From: Candidatus Obscuribacterales bacterium
Lineage (GTDB): Bacteria; Cyanobacteriota; Vampirovibrionia; Obscuribacterales; Obscuribacteraceae
Length of the DNA: 64,000 bases
Assembly (NCBI GenBank): GCA_031292355.1
Contig: JARLHI010000003.1
Location: 186,001 to 250,000, forward strand
Direction of reading: 5' to 3'
Shown here in pieces: positions 16,849 to 25,066 of this stretch (within the stretch, counting starts at the first letter, position 1; each line of letters opens with the position of its first letter). The notes below the pieces were generated by a model, which made no database searches, was not told the DNA's origin, and saw nothing but the letters and a program-made list of their open reading frames with translations. The position numbers and the translations under genes were made by a program.

Positions 16849-18444
16849 TCAGTTGACCTGACGACCGGTCGACGACCAGTGTTTTTCGCGCAGACCCTTT
16901 TTGAAAATCTTGCCACTGCCTGTCTTCGGTAGCTCTTTGACGAATTCAACAGAACGGGGCACTTTGTAGCTAGCCAGTTTTTGTCTGACGTGGGTCATTA
17001 ATTCGCTGTCGGTTACCTTTACACCGGGCTTCAAAACCACGACAGCGGCCACAATCTCGCCCCATTTTTCATCCGGTATACCAAACACAGCGCACTCTTG
17101 CACGGCATTGTGTTCGTACAGCGCATATTCGACTTCTGTCGAAAAAACATTTTCGCCGCCTGTGATAATCATGTCCTTTTTGCGATCGACGATGTTGATA
17201 TAGCCTTCTTTATCGACGCACGCTAGATCGCCTGTGTGAAACCAGCCATCGACAATTGCTTGAGCCGATAGGTCTGGTTGCTTCCAATAGCCCTGAGTGA
17301 CATTTGGCCCAAGCGCAATGATTTCACCAACTTGCTTATCGTCGTGCAAGACTTCTTGCCCTTGATCGTCTACCACTTTCACAGTAACCGAAATAAAGGG
17401 TCTGCCTGTGCGGCTTTTTAACTGAATTAGCTGATCTTCTGGTAAATCTTGCAAATGCTTTTTGATCACACCAATTGTCAAAAACGGGCTGGTTTCTGTC
17501 AGTCCGTAAAACTGAAGGTAGTCACATTTGAGCTCCTTCATGACCCTTTTCACCTGCTCGGGAGCAATCGGTGAACCAGCTGTGGTCAGCAACTTGAGCG
17601 AATTGATATCGTAAGTCGCTAATTGTGGATCGCCTAAAATTTGATTGACCATGGTAGGAACCAGAACCGTTGCTGTGACTCCTTCTCTGGCAATCGCGTC
17701 CAGAACTGCGGGCGCTTTAAAATACGGAGTAAAGACATGCTTGCCACCACCCCAGGTGACAGCAAAAAGAGACCAGGCGTCGGCCAGGTGAAATACGGGA
17801 GCAAAGTGTCCCCACACCGTCTGTTCGTCGAACTGAAATTCTGCCACGCAGCCAAGCGCATTGGATGCCACATTCAAGTGCGTGAGCATAACGCCCTTTG
17901 GCTTTCCGGTGGTACCACTGGTGTAATAAAGATGAGCCAGGTGATCGCTTTCAAAAGTGCGCGCAGGCATTTCAGCGTGCTCACAACTCTTCAATGCATC
18001 TTCGTACCCATCAATTGTGCACTTCGACTGCATCTTGCTTGCGGCTTTCGCCCCAATAAAGACGCCTTTCTTGATCGCTGGCACTTTATTTAAAGCACTT
18101 TCTCCAATCTCACGAAAGTCTTCGTGGAAAAACAGGGCGCAAGCTTCTGAGTCAATTAGAATCGCAGTAATCTCATCTGCCTGGAGGCGAAAATTCAAAG
18201 GAATAGACACTACTCCAAGCATCGCACAGGCATAGTAAATTTCCATATATTCGTGGCAATTAGGAGCAAGCACAGCAATGTGCGCACCGGTATCCAATCC
18301 ATTTTTAAGTAAGTATTGCGCGAGGCTCGCGACCCTTGCACCAAACTGAGCATATGTAAAATGAGTGGAACCATCAACCACGGCTATCCTGTCTGACCAC
18401 AAGGTCAGTGCTTTGTTTAAAGACAGCTGGAGATTTAAAGACAA
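16849..18444 (-). CDS. Acyl-CoA synthetase (AMP-binding family)
   Basis: This 531-residue ATP-dependent acyl-CoA ligase activates a carboxylic acid to its acyl-AMP and then to the CoA thioester. The AMP-binding signature YYTSGTTGKPKGVMLTH is at about 173-189. QFYGLTETSP (A5 motif) is near 311, DGWFHTGDLACVDKEGY (A7) near 401, DRKKDMIITGGENVFSTEVE (A8) near 422, and the catalytic C-terminal Lys motif PKTGSGKIFKKGLR (A10) near 511. It resembles medium/long-chain fatty acid ligases. Its TTG start lies 11 bases after the murF stop, so the two are probably cotranscribed. It may feed the beta-oxidation enzyme at 38590-40545, but that link is only inference. Confidence 0.88.
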   Translation of the reverse strand: MSLNLQLSLNKALTLWSDRIAVVDGSTHFTYAQFGARVASLAQYLLKNGLDTGAHIAVLAPNCHEYMEIYYACAMLGVVSIPLNFRLQADEITAILIDSEACALFFHEDFREIGESALNKVPAIKKGVFIGAKAASKMQSKCTIDGYEDALKSCEHAEMPARTFESDHLAHLYYTSGTTGKPKGVMLTHLNVASNALGCVAEFQFDEQTVWGHFAPVFHLADAWSLFAVTWGGGKHVFTPYFKAPAVLDAIAREGVTATVLVPTMVNQILGDPQLATYDINSLKLLTTAGSPIAPEQVKRVMKELKCDYLQFYGLTETSPFLTIGVIKKHLQDLPEDQLIQLKSRTGRPFISVTVKVVDDQGQEVLHDDKQVGEIIALGPNVTQGYWKQPDLSAQAIVDGWFHTGDLACVDKEGYINIVDRKKDMIITGGENVFSTEVEYALYEHNAVQECAVFGIPDEKWGEIVAAVVVLKPGVKVTDSELMTHVRQKLASYKVPRSVEFVKELPKTGSGKIFKKGLREKHWSSTGRQVN

Positions 18445-18455
18445 TTGCCCCTCGT

Positions 18456-19895
18456 CTATTCTCGCCCGGGCGCCGACATAAGATCAGCCACCACAGTTTC
18501 TAACTGCGCGGCATGCGACCCCTTAATAATGACGCAAGATTCTTGATCTAGTTCCGCACCAATTAGCCGAACAACTTCATCATTTTTAGATAAATGGATA
18601 ATATCGTAAGACGCTCCAATGGCACCATCAGCGATGCGCTTCGAGTGAATCCCTACGGTTATTAATTGGCTAATTTGCTTGTCTCTCAGCCACTTTCCCA
18701 ATTCAAGATGAAGGCTGTCCGTTTGCGCTCCGAGTTCACCCATATCGCCCAGGATAACAATCTTTTTTTGTTGTGGAAAAACTCTCGTGTCCAACATCGT
18801 AGAAACAGCACACCGCATTGAATCCGGATTAGCGTTATAGCTTTCATCGATTATGGTGGCACCATTTTCAGCGGTTAAACAATTGCCTCGTCCATCTATA
18901 GAATGATAAGCAAAGAGCCCGATCGCAACTGTTTCAGCAGACATCCCTAACTTAAGGGCCGCACGGATGGCACACCAGGCGTCTTGCAAATGAGCCAATC
19001 CATGAGCATGAATGAGGAATTCTTGCTCCAGTCCTTGGATTTTGAATGAAGTAACAGCAAACGAAACTTCATTTTCTTTGAGTTGCTCGATATCACAAAG
19101 AATGATTTCCCCGGAATAAACTTCCTTTGCTCTTTTAACGAGATGAGCCGCCGGATTACCTATGAGAGCCAATCCAGAATCAACATTCAGATGCGAAAGC
19201 AATTCGCATTTTGCTTTTGCTATATTGTCCAGTGAGCCGAGAAGTTCGATATGAGCGCTACCGGCATTGGTGATGATAGCCACGTCAGGCGCGGCTATCG
19301 AAGCTAACTCATCGATCTGTCCAAGACCACGCATAGCCATTTCGGCAACAAGAATTTGAGTATCATCAGGCATCAATAGAATGGTTTTAGGCAGGCCAAT
19401 TTCATTATTTTCATTTGCGGCAGATTTATGCACGCTAAATTGTGCTCCAAAAACCGAGGCGCACATTTCTTTAGTCGTCGTTTTACCCGACGATCCCGTG
19501 ATTGCGATAACTTTTGGGTTGACTCGCTTTAAGTGATAAGTAGCAATGGCCTGATACGCTTCAAGAGTATTTGAGCATTGCAAAATGAGAAATCTAGTTC
19601 CACTCTTTGCCTGCACTTCGTCGACGTGCGTTAGATCCGAGACAATCAGTCCGACTGCACCACGCGCGATGGCATCACCGACAAAGCGATGACCGTCGAA
19701 ACGCTCACCCTTAAGAGCAAGGTACCACTGTCCGGTGGCTATGCCGCGCGAATCTGTAGAAATAGCGCCGATGCTCGAATCGATTTCGCCTTTTTCGTAG
19801 CCAAATAATTTGGCCTGCGGTAACGCCGCGATTAAATCGGCAAGCGAAAACAGAGCCTGATAATTCGTCTTCTGCCCGTAAGCAACTTCGTTCAT
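18456..19895 (-). CDS. murF: UDP-MurNAc-tripeptide--D-Ala-D-Ala ligase
   Basis: This cytoplasmic peptidoglycan enzyme adds D-Ala-D-Ala to UDP-MurNAc-tripeptide with ATP. The 479 residues show the three-domain Mur ligase layout: an N-terminal UDP-binding domain (STDSRGIATGQWYLALKGER, about 46-65), the ATPase domain with P-loop AITGSSGKTTTKEM (131-144), NENNEIGLPKTIL and NAGSAHIELLGS, and a C-terminal domain opening with IIDESYNANPDSM. The motif set (DSR...G..F/YxAL.GE.FDGH) separates MurF from MurC, D and E. Unusually it is not in a dcw cluster here. The gene before it encodes an MshEN-repeat protein and the one after it an acyl-CoA ligase. Confidence 0.93.
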   Translation of the reverse strand: MNEVAYGQKTNYQALFSLADLIAALPQAKLFGYEKGEIDSSIGAISTDSRGIATGQWYLALKGERFDGHRFVGDAIARGAVGLIVSDLTHVDEVQAKSGTRFLILQCSNTLEAYQAIATYHLKRVNPKVIAITGSSGKTTTKEMCASVFGAQFSVHKSAANENNEIGLPKTILLMPDDTQILVAEMAMRGLGQIDELASIAAPDVAIITNAGSAHIELLGSLDNIAKAKCELLSHLNVDSGLALIGNPAAHLVKRAKEVYSGEIILCDIEQLKENEVSFAVTSFKIQGLEQEFLIHAHGLAHLQDAWCAIRAALKLGMSAETVAIGLFAYHSIDGRGNCLTAENGATIIDESYNANPDSMRCAVSTMLDTRVFPQQKKIVILGDMGELGAQTDSLHLELGKWLRDKQISQLITVGIHSKRIADGAIGASYDIIHLSKNDEVVRLIGAELDQESCVIIKGSHAAQLETVVADLMSAPGRE

Positions 19896-19923
19896 GACAC
19901 AAGTTTACTGCAAAGGTCGATAA

Positions 19924-21207
19924 TCAATCAGCCTTTTTCTTTTTGCCAATCAGTTTACCGAGCCAGCCCGCCCCCTGCTCATTCTTGGCAGCTTCGGCTT
20001 CATCGGCCTGATTTTGAGCCTTGATGTCATTGATCGCTTTGGTGAAATTGATCTTTCGTTCGTGCACTTCTTTTAAGGTATTGATTATCTGCTCGGCTGA
20101 GCAAACGTCATCTTTCAGCAACTCCAAACCATGCATTGCATTTTGCACTATCGAGCGTTCGAGCAACCGACTGGCGACAAGCACATCCACAGTCGTCAGA
20201 TTACCGTCTCGAGCCTGCTTTTTCGCTTCGCCAATTTGTTGTTTTGAAACAACGCCAGCTGCTTGCAACAATTCGAGCGCGGCGTTCGCGTGAGCGACTT
20301 CGTTTCCAGTCTGACTGCGTTCAGAGAAAATGACGTCAATTGAAACTTTTCTACTGTTTGCAATACGCAGAATTTCAGTTGCTTCAAGACCACTGATGCG
20401 ACCAGATGACACCATCTCTTGTAGGCGTAGGCTTTCATCTAATTGAGTATCAGTGATATTTCCGGACTGAACGAGAACCTGACCGACTTGTCGTTCTTCA
20501 ACCAAACCAATTTCTATAGCTGAGATTTTGTCGCCTTCAGTCACCAGTCCAGCCGAGCTTAGCAAATCACCGACTTTAATCGTCGTTTGATTCGGTCTGT
20601 AAGCACCCGTCTCATCGAGTGAATTCTCGAGGGGCTGATGTTTTTTCGCTGAAGCTCTCAATCCAGCCAGAGCCTGCTCTCTGGTAATCTTGCCGTCACG
20701 CAAAAGCACCTGAGCTGTCAAGGCCGATGAAAGCAAAGGCGCTGGAATGGCTCTGGCCAGAACGAGACAACGTCCAAGCGGTAGATTGTTATCGCGACTT
20801 TGCTTGAGGGCGGCGTCCAGCATCTGCTGTCCAACAATATTTGCGTCTCTGAGCAGCTCTCCGAGCTCGCTACCGGGCAATGTCTCCCGTTGTGGTAACT
20901 TCCAACCCAGTTTTTGAAAACCTTCTTCTAAGGTCAGACCATTTTGCACGGAAACACTAATGGCCTTGATGCCAAAATCAGCCGAGATTATTCCTTCACG
21001 CATCAAAGACTGAGCTTCGATGGCTATCTGAACGTCTTTTTCAGTAATTACGCCCATGCTCATAAGAATACGGCCCAAGGGCATCGTATTCTTTTTCGCC
21101 AGCTGAAGCGCCTCTTGCAGTGCTTCCGGCTTAATTACATTTGCCCCAACCAGAAGTTCGCCGATCCGTTTGGTACCGGGTCTTTGTCCGCTAATTTCAG
21201 TGCTCAA
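19924..21207 (-). CDS. Protein of four MshEN/GspE_N-type repeats without an ATPase
   Basis: This is about 427 residues using TTG 21207, which has AGGGAGACC just upstream; ATG 21231 and a TTG at 21243 are alternatives without a ribosome site. Four copies of a ~55-residue unit are visible. Each opens with a variant of lGELLxxAnxI and carries (M/L)PLGRxL and then ITexdvqxA. The first two read RIGELLVGANVIKPEALQEA and ELGELLRDANIVGQQMLDAA. This is the pattern of the GspE_N/MshEN domain, which in MshE binds c-di-GMP; normally it precedes a type II/IV secretion ATPase, which is absent here. The C terminus is Lys-rich (GKLIGKKKKAD). It could be a stand-alone nucleotide sensor or scaffold. Confidence 0.65.
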   Translation of the reverse strand: MSTEISGQRPGTKRIGELLVGANVIKPEALQEALQLAKKNTMPLGRILMSMGVITEKDVQIAIEAQSLMREGIISADFGIKAISVSVQNGLTLEEGFQKLGWKLPQRETLPGSELGELLRDANIVGQQMLDAALKQSRDNNLPLGRCLVLARAIPAPLLSSALTAQVLLRDGKITREQALAGLRASAKKHQPLENSLDETGAYRPNQTTIKVGDLLSSAGLVTEGDKISAIEIGLVEERQVGQVLVQSGNITDTQLDESLRLQEMVSSGRISGLEATEILRIANSRKVSIDVIFSERSQTGNEVAHANAALELLQAAGVVSKQQIGEAKKQARDGNLTTVDVLVASRLLERSIVQNAMHGLELLKDDVCSAEQIINTLKEVHERKINFTKAINDIKAQNQADEAEAAKNEQGAGWLGKLIGKKKKAD

Positions 21208-21240
21208 TTTACAGGTCTCCCTCTCACCCATATAAGTGCC

Positions 21241-21279
21241 CAAACAAAAGAAGTATCAACCGCGAGGTTGACACTTCTT
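21241..21279 (-). terminator. Rho-independent terminator
   Basis: On the minus strand a 14-position stem (AAGAAGTGTCAACC pairing with GGTTGATACTTCTT, one mismatch, loop TCGC) is followed by TTTTGTTTG. It lies right after the stop of the last Gly-rich exported protein gene (21358) and before the MshEN-repeat gene, so it ends the transcript of the tandem family. Stem arms are 21248-21261 and 21266-21279. Confidence 0.75.
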
Positions 21280-21357
21280 CGAGAGCCAAACGATCTAGAG
21301 TCAGATTTTCGTAAAAGGCAGACTGAAGTTTTCATTCAGCCACTACAAAGCAATTGC

Positions 21358-21819
21358 TTAATAGTTGTCGTCGTAAGGAACGACGAAAGCCTTGCCCTGG
21401 AACAGCATGCTGTGGCTACCACTATGTGGGCTTGGATAACCAACGAAACCATGGTGCATACCATAGCCTAAGCCATGAACTAGACCATAAGTACCGCCAG
21501 CAACAGCGCCGACTGGTCCGCCGACGATAGCGCCGCCAACCATTTCGTACACGCCATCTTCATTGCCCAAATTGCGAGCAACCATCTTTGTGCCACCGAT
21601 AGAGCCCTTGATAGCGTCTTGGAAAGCCGCTGTAGGGACATCCCATGCTGTTGTGACAGCCATCGAAATCAAACGTACTGGGAAGTACTCGATTTCGTAC
21701 CAGACGCGAGCTGATTCGGGACGTTCAGGATAAGCAAAGCTTGGAGCCATGAAGCTCGCTGCCAGGCCGATTCCTGCAAGAACCGATAAAAGAACCTTTT
21801 TACCCATTTTATTCACCAT
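21358..21819 (-). CDS. Exported Gly-rich protein, tandem family copy 1
   Basis: This is one of four adjacent paralogs. Its 153 residues include a signal peptide (KKVLLSVLAGIGLAASFMAP, cleaved near PSFA). The shared core is GNEDGVYEMVGGAIVGGPVG followed by AVAGGTYGLVHGLGYGMHHG. The pattern is G-(N/D)-E-x-G, a GG-x-(I/V)-GGP turn and a glycine-zipper-like helix with His residues. This copy is the most divergent; it lacks the KPFS tail and ends with YPSPHSGSHSMLFQGKAFVV. A pre-core region VTTAWDVPTAAFQDAIKGSI is amphipathic. It is probably periplasmic or envelope-associated, with unknown function. A terminator follows it. Confidence 0.7.
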   Translation of the reverse strand: MVNKMGKKVLLSVLAGIGLAASFMAPSFAYPERPESARVWYEIEYFPVRLISMAVTTAWDVPTAAFQDAIKGSIGGTKMVARNLGNEDGVYEMVGGAIVGGPVGAVAGGTYGLVHGLGYGMHHGFVGYPSPHSGSHSMLFQGKAFVVPYDDNY

Positions 21820-21857
21820 CTTTGTAATTCGACTTTAGTCCAAGCTAAGTTACGGAT

Positions 21858-22262
21858 TTATTTTTCTTCCATGGTCACATAAGACCATCTGCTGAATGGT
21901 TTGTCCCAACCGGTTTTAAAACCGTGGAAGAAGCCATGATAACCAGACTCGGTGCCACCAATGACCGCCGCACCAGGACCGGCAATAGTGCCAGCCGTAG
22001 CTAATTGCAGGTCGCCTTTTTCGTCGCCGAATTCGCCGGCTACGTGTTTGGTGCCTCTGAGTCCGCCATGATAACCGCCATCGATTGGTCCGCTAACCAA
22101 TCCGGTGAATAAGCCACCAGATAGAGCGCCAGCTGTACGAAAGGGAGACATAAGCACCCAGTGCACTGGCTTCGCTTCGTAGTCGAGCGCAAGGGCTGGT
22201 GCCGCAGCGCTAACTGCTACTAAAGCAGTGGTCAAAATCTGACCTAGATTTTTTTTGTTCAT
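21858..22262 (-). CDS. Exported Gly-rich protein, tandem family copy 2
   Basis: This 134-residue paralog has a signal peptide ending at APALA (about residue 25). Its core is FGDEKGDLQLATAGTIAGPG followed by GGTESGYHGFFHGFKTGWDK and PFSRWSYV. The segment GALSGGLFTGLVSGPIDGGYH adds another glycine-zipper-like stretch. GGAGAA directly before ATG 22262 serves as ribosome site. It lies 38 bases before copy 1, so the two are very likely cotranscribed. The terminal G-(W/Y)-(D/E)-K-P-F-(S/T) motif is shared with copies 3 and 4. The function is unknown. Confidence 0.7.
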   Translation of the reverse strand: MNKKNLGQILTTALVAVSAAAPALALDYEAKPVHWVLMSPFRTAGALSGGLFTGLVSGPIDGGYHGGLRGTKHVAGEFGDEKGDLQLATAGTIAGPGAAVIGGTESGYHGFFHGFKTGWDKPFSRWSYVTMEEK

Positions 22263-22346
22263 TTCTCCACCATCAATTTAATTAGTGCTTTAAAAACTGC
22301 TTGTTTATATGTTTGGCTCTAAACGCGCAGGTTGAGCTAATTTGTC

Positions 22347-22721
22347 TTACTTGTCGCTATCGCAAACGATGAATGATTCACCGCTGAATGGTTTTTCCCA
22401 ACCTGTTGTCCAGGCGTGGTGCATACCGTGGAAAGCGCCGTAAGGAACGCCAAATACCATTCCTGTTGGGATGCCGATCAAAGCGCCAACAATCTGTTGT
22501 TTCCAACCATTTTCGTCACCGAAAGCTTCAGCAAGACCCTTCGAAGCTTTCTTTGGGCAACCGTACAAGGAATCAACAACCATACCTTCTGGAGTATCGA
22601 TTACTGTAGCGGTGGCAGCGCCGAGCATCCCTACTGGACCGCCGCCATCAGCCATTGCTGGAGCGACTGCGATTGTAGTAAGTGCAGCGGCTGCAAATAA
22701 TGATAGAACTTGATTTTTCAT
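22347..22721 (-). CDS. Exported Gly-rich protein, tandem family copy 3
   Basis: This 124-residue paralog has a signal peptide (residues 1-24, ending APAMA). Its core is FGDENGWKQQIVGALIGIPT followed by GVPYGAFHGMHHAWTTGWEK and PFSGESFIV. Two Cys residues occur in the mature part (YGCPKK and IVCDSD). GAGGAAG sits just upstream of ATG 22721. It is separated from copy 2 by 84 bases, enough for a local promoter or processing site. The strong similarity in the last 40 residues to copies 2 and 4 supports tandem duplication. Confidence 0.7.
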   Translation of the reverse strand: MKNQVLSLFAAAALTTIAVAPAMADGGGPVGMLGAATATVIDTPEGMVVDSLYGCPKKASKGLAEAFGDENGWKQQIVGALIGIPTGMVFGVPYGAFHGMHHAWTTGWEKPFSGESFIVCDSDK

Positions 22722-22808
22722 ACTTCCTCACCTGACAAGGAGTGGTTCGCCAGGAACCACCCCATGATTACCTTTACACTGAATGTTCGATATCGAAAAT
22801 CACAGAAG

Positions 22809-23201
22809 TTATTCGTCTTTGAAAGTGAAAGCTTCTTTAGTGAATGGTTTTTCGTAGCCGGTTTTAACACCGTGAACCAAACCATCAAACATTCCAAAAG
22901 CGCTACCGCCAACTGCTCCGAAAGGACCACCGATTGAGCAACCGACGATTTGCTGGAACGAGCCGTCTTCGTTACCCATTGCGCCTGCAACGGACTTGGA
23001 AGCTTTCATCCAACCTTTGACGCCATCTTTCACTGCGCCAAGTGGTACGCCAACCGTTCCACCGACTCCAGCACCAACGACGCGGACTGGGACATTAACG
23101 ATCGACTCAAACGTACTTTCATCACCAGCCAAGGATGGAGCAACCATGGTGCCGACCAGTGCCGAGGCAAGAATGAAAGAGGACGCTAGTTTATTAAGCA
23201 T
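22809..23201 (-). CDS. Exported Gly-rich protein, tandem family copy 4
   Basis: I use ATG 23201, which has GGAG 7 bases upstream; an ATG at 23213 would add four residues but its ribosome site is too close. The 130-residue product has a signal peptide ending APSLA. Its core is MGNEDGSFQQIVGCSIGGPF followed by GGSAFGMFDGLVHGVKTGYE and KPFTKEAF. A preceding VRVVGAGVGGTVGVPLGAVK is another glycine-zipper run. It is the first gene of the block in transcription order. The promoter should lie in the 421-base gap 23202-23622, where I could not fix one by eye. Confidence 0.7.
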   Translation of the reverse strand: MLNKLASSFILASALVGTMVAPSLAGDESTFESIVNVPVRVVGAGVGGTVGVPLGAVKDGVKGWMKASKSVAGAMGNEDGSFQQIVGCSIGGPFGAVGGSAFGMFDGLVHGVKTGYEKPFTKEAFTFKDE

Positions 23202-23323
23202 GCAATTCTCCATCTCTTAGCAAATCAAATTAACCAAGTCCCAGACATAACTGGGCCAAGGACACCACCAATTGTACCCATTTATTCAAGGAGGTCCATA
23301 TTGGTAGGTCCGGAAAATCTGCT

Positions 23324-23488
23324 ATGAGCACTAAAACGCCCTGCCCGGTTGGCTCTTGGAAATTTTATCTTAGTGTAAAAACTTTGTACGCTGAAAATTT
23401 GAAAGTGGTGACCTTTTCAAGTGATATACAAAATGACCTTTTCCTCAGTACTGTTTTCAATATGGATGCGGGCACCACTTGTCAGTAA
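23324..23488 (+). other. Possible 54-codon ORF with leader ORF and perfect Shine-Dalgarno
   Basis: In the gap 23202-23622 the plus strand has AAGGAGGT (23288-23295), a full match to the 16S tail. An 8-codon frame starts at TTG 23301 and its TGA overlaps ATG 23324 (ATGA). The second frame encodes MSTKTPCPVGSWKFYLSVKT and so on, 54 residues with no recognised motif. It is divergent from the Gly-rich family. The composition is unremarkable, so this may be chance. Nothing else was seen in the gap. Confidence 0.2.
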
Positions 23489-23622
23489 GTTGACTGATAG
23501 CATGCGCTTTTTGATACCACCAATGATGCCAAGACCATGACAATTATCCCTGGTCACAAACATCATCAAGTCCGACCTAGGTCTTCAAAAAGAGACGCCG
23601 ACCATGCGTAGATGTTTCTTGA

Positions 23623-24975
23623 TTATGCTTCTTGACCATGCTGAGTCGGATGCCATGTCGATGTTTTCCGACCAAACAAAATCTGACAGAAAGACACAAT
23701 TACCACGGGAACCCAGTGACCGTACAAATATGCATTCACTTCGAAACTATGCAAAATAGTTTTGTATAGGCCGAGTTGCGGCCGGTACATGCGAATCGCG
23801 ACAATCATATTCATCTGCGTGATCAATAAAACAGCAATTGATATCAGCCCGAATAATTTGCCATTGGTCGGAATGCCCATAAGCAAATGTGCGCATTCAG
23901 ACACAATTTCACAAAGAATCAAAGCCGGCACAACAAAATAAACGGTGAAGACTAAGGTGTCGATGCGCTCAACTAGAGACAAGCGCGTCGGCGAGTTGAG
24001 AGGAAAAATGTAATCGAGGTAGCGAATAATACTTCCTTCGGCCCAGCGTCTTCTCTGGCGGATCAGTCCTTTTAACGATGGCACCGCCTCTTCAAAAACA
24101 TAGGCGCTTGGACAAAAGCGGATATCCCAGTTGCTCACAAGCAAGCGCATACTCAAATCGAGATCATCTGTAATTGACTTGTTATTCCAACCACCTACAT
24201 CTACAAGAGCGGCACGCTTCAAAACCTGTCCATTACCGCGCAATTCGACAGCACCGCCGATAAGGTCACGCCCCATCTGAAAATAAGTATCGAGAGCGTA
24301 TTCCGAAGACTGACATTCGACAAGAAAGCCTGATTGATATTCGTAGATTTTCTTCTGCGCTTGTACTGCACCAATGCCTTCCGGTTCAAGAACTGGCAAA
24401 GTGACTGCAAAGAAGTCTGGTGCCACATAAGCATCGGCATCAAAAACAGCAACCACTTCTCCCTTAGCAAGGGGAAGGGCCTCATTCAAAGCAGCGGATT
24501 TTCCAGGACAACAGCCAGGTGTTCGGTGCAACACTTGCAGACGAGGAAACTCGTCTTTTAGTCCATCTAAAATCGCTCCCATTGAGTCGGTTGAACAATC
24601 GTCTATCACCCAGAGATAGAAATTCTCATAGTCAATAGCAAAAAAGTTGCGAACGGTTTTTTCAATCACGCGAGATTCGTTCTTGGCTGAAATAAAAATG
24701 TCGACAAAGGGTGTCCATGACGATTTTTCATCAACCAACTGCACATTCATCCGACTCGCTAGTGCCTCTTGAGCCAGTCGTTTACGAGCATGTCGGCGCG
24801 TCTTCAATTGCCAGTGCCCCTGTGCAATCAAAAGCCAGATACTATGCCCGAGCATCATGAGGCAAGCTATGGCGAGAAGAGTTAATACTTCTGGTCCGGT
24901 GACAAATTCGTCAAGCGCCTTGAGACCGACCCAGACACCGAAAATAAGAGCTAAAAGTATAATTCTGCTTCTCAT
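23623..24975 (-). CDS. Family 2 glycosyltransferase, processive type
   Basis: This 450-residue inner-membrane glycosyltransferase has two N-terminal helices (residues ~1-60), a cytoplasmic GT2 domain and three or four C-terminal helices. The catalytic signature is complete: VIDDCSTDS (first Asp pair), FDADAYVAPDFF (DxD), SITDDLDLSMRLL (TED-type base) and RQRRRWAEGS (Q/RxxRW). This is the layout of cellulose/poly-N-acetylglucosamine synthases (BcsA, PgaC), which extend a polysaccharide while exporting it. No accessory bcs or pga genes are adjacent, so the polymer is unknown. It lies downstream of an MFS permease and fabZ-lpxA on the same strand, perhaps in one envelope-related unit. Confidence 0.85.
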   Translation of the reverse strand: MRSRIILLALIFGVWVGLKALDEFVTGPEVLTLLAIACLMMLGHSIWLLIAQGHWQLKTRRHARKRLAQEALASRMNVQLVDEKSSWTPFVDIFISAKNESRVIEKTVRNFFAIDYENFYLWVIDDCSTDSMGAILDGLKDEFPRLQVLHRTPGCCPGKSAALNEALPLAKGEVVAVFDADAYVAPDFFAVTLPVLEPEGIGAVQAQKKIYEYQSGFLVECQSSEYALDTYFQMGRDLIGGAVELRGNGQVLKRAALVDVGGWNNKSITDDLDLSMRLLVSNWDIRFCPSAYVFEEAVPSLKGLIRQRRRWAEGSIIRYLDYIFPLNSPTRLSLVERIDTLVFTVYFVVPALILCEIVSECAHLLMGIPTNGKLFGLISIAVLLITQMNMIVAIRMYRPQLGLYKTILHSFEVNAYLYGHWVPVVIVSFCQILFGRKTSTWHPTQHGQEA

Positions 24976-25066
24976 ATATTTTTTCAGTCTGACACACTTT
25001 GCTACTGATATCTAGATTTTCTAACCTTCTATTGACTATTACCAAGCGCAGCCAGGACGCTACAGC

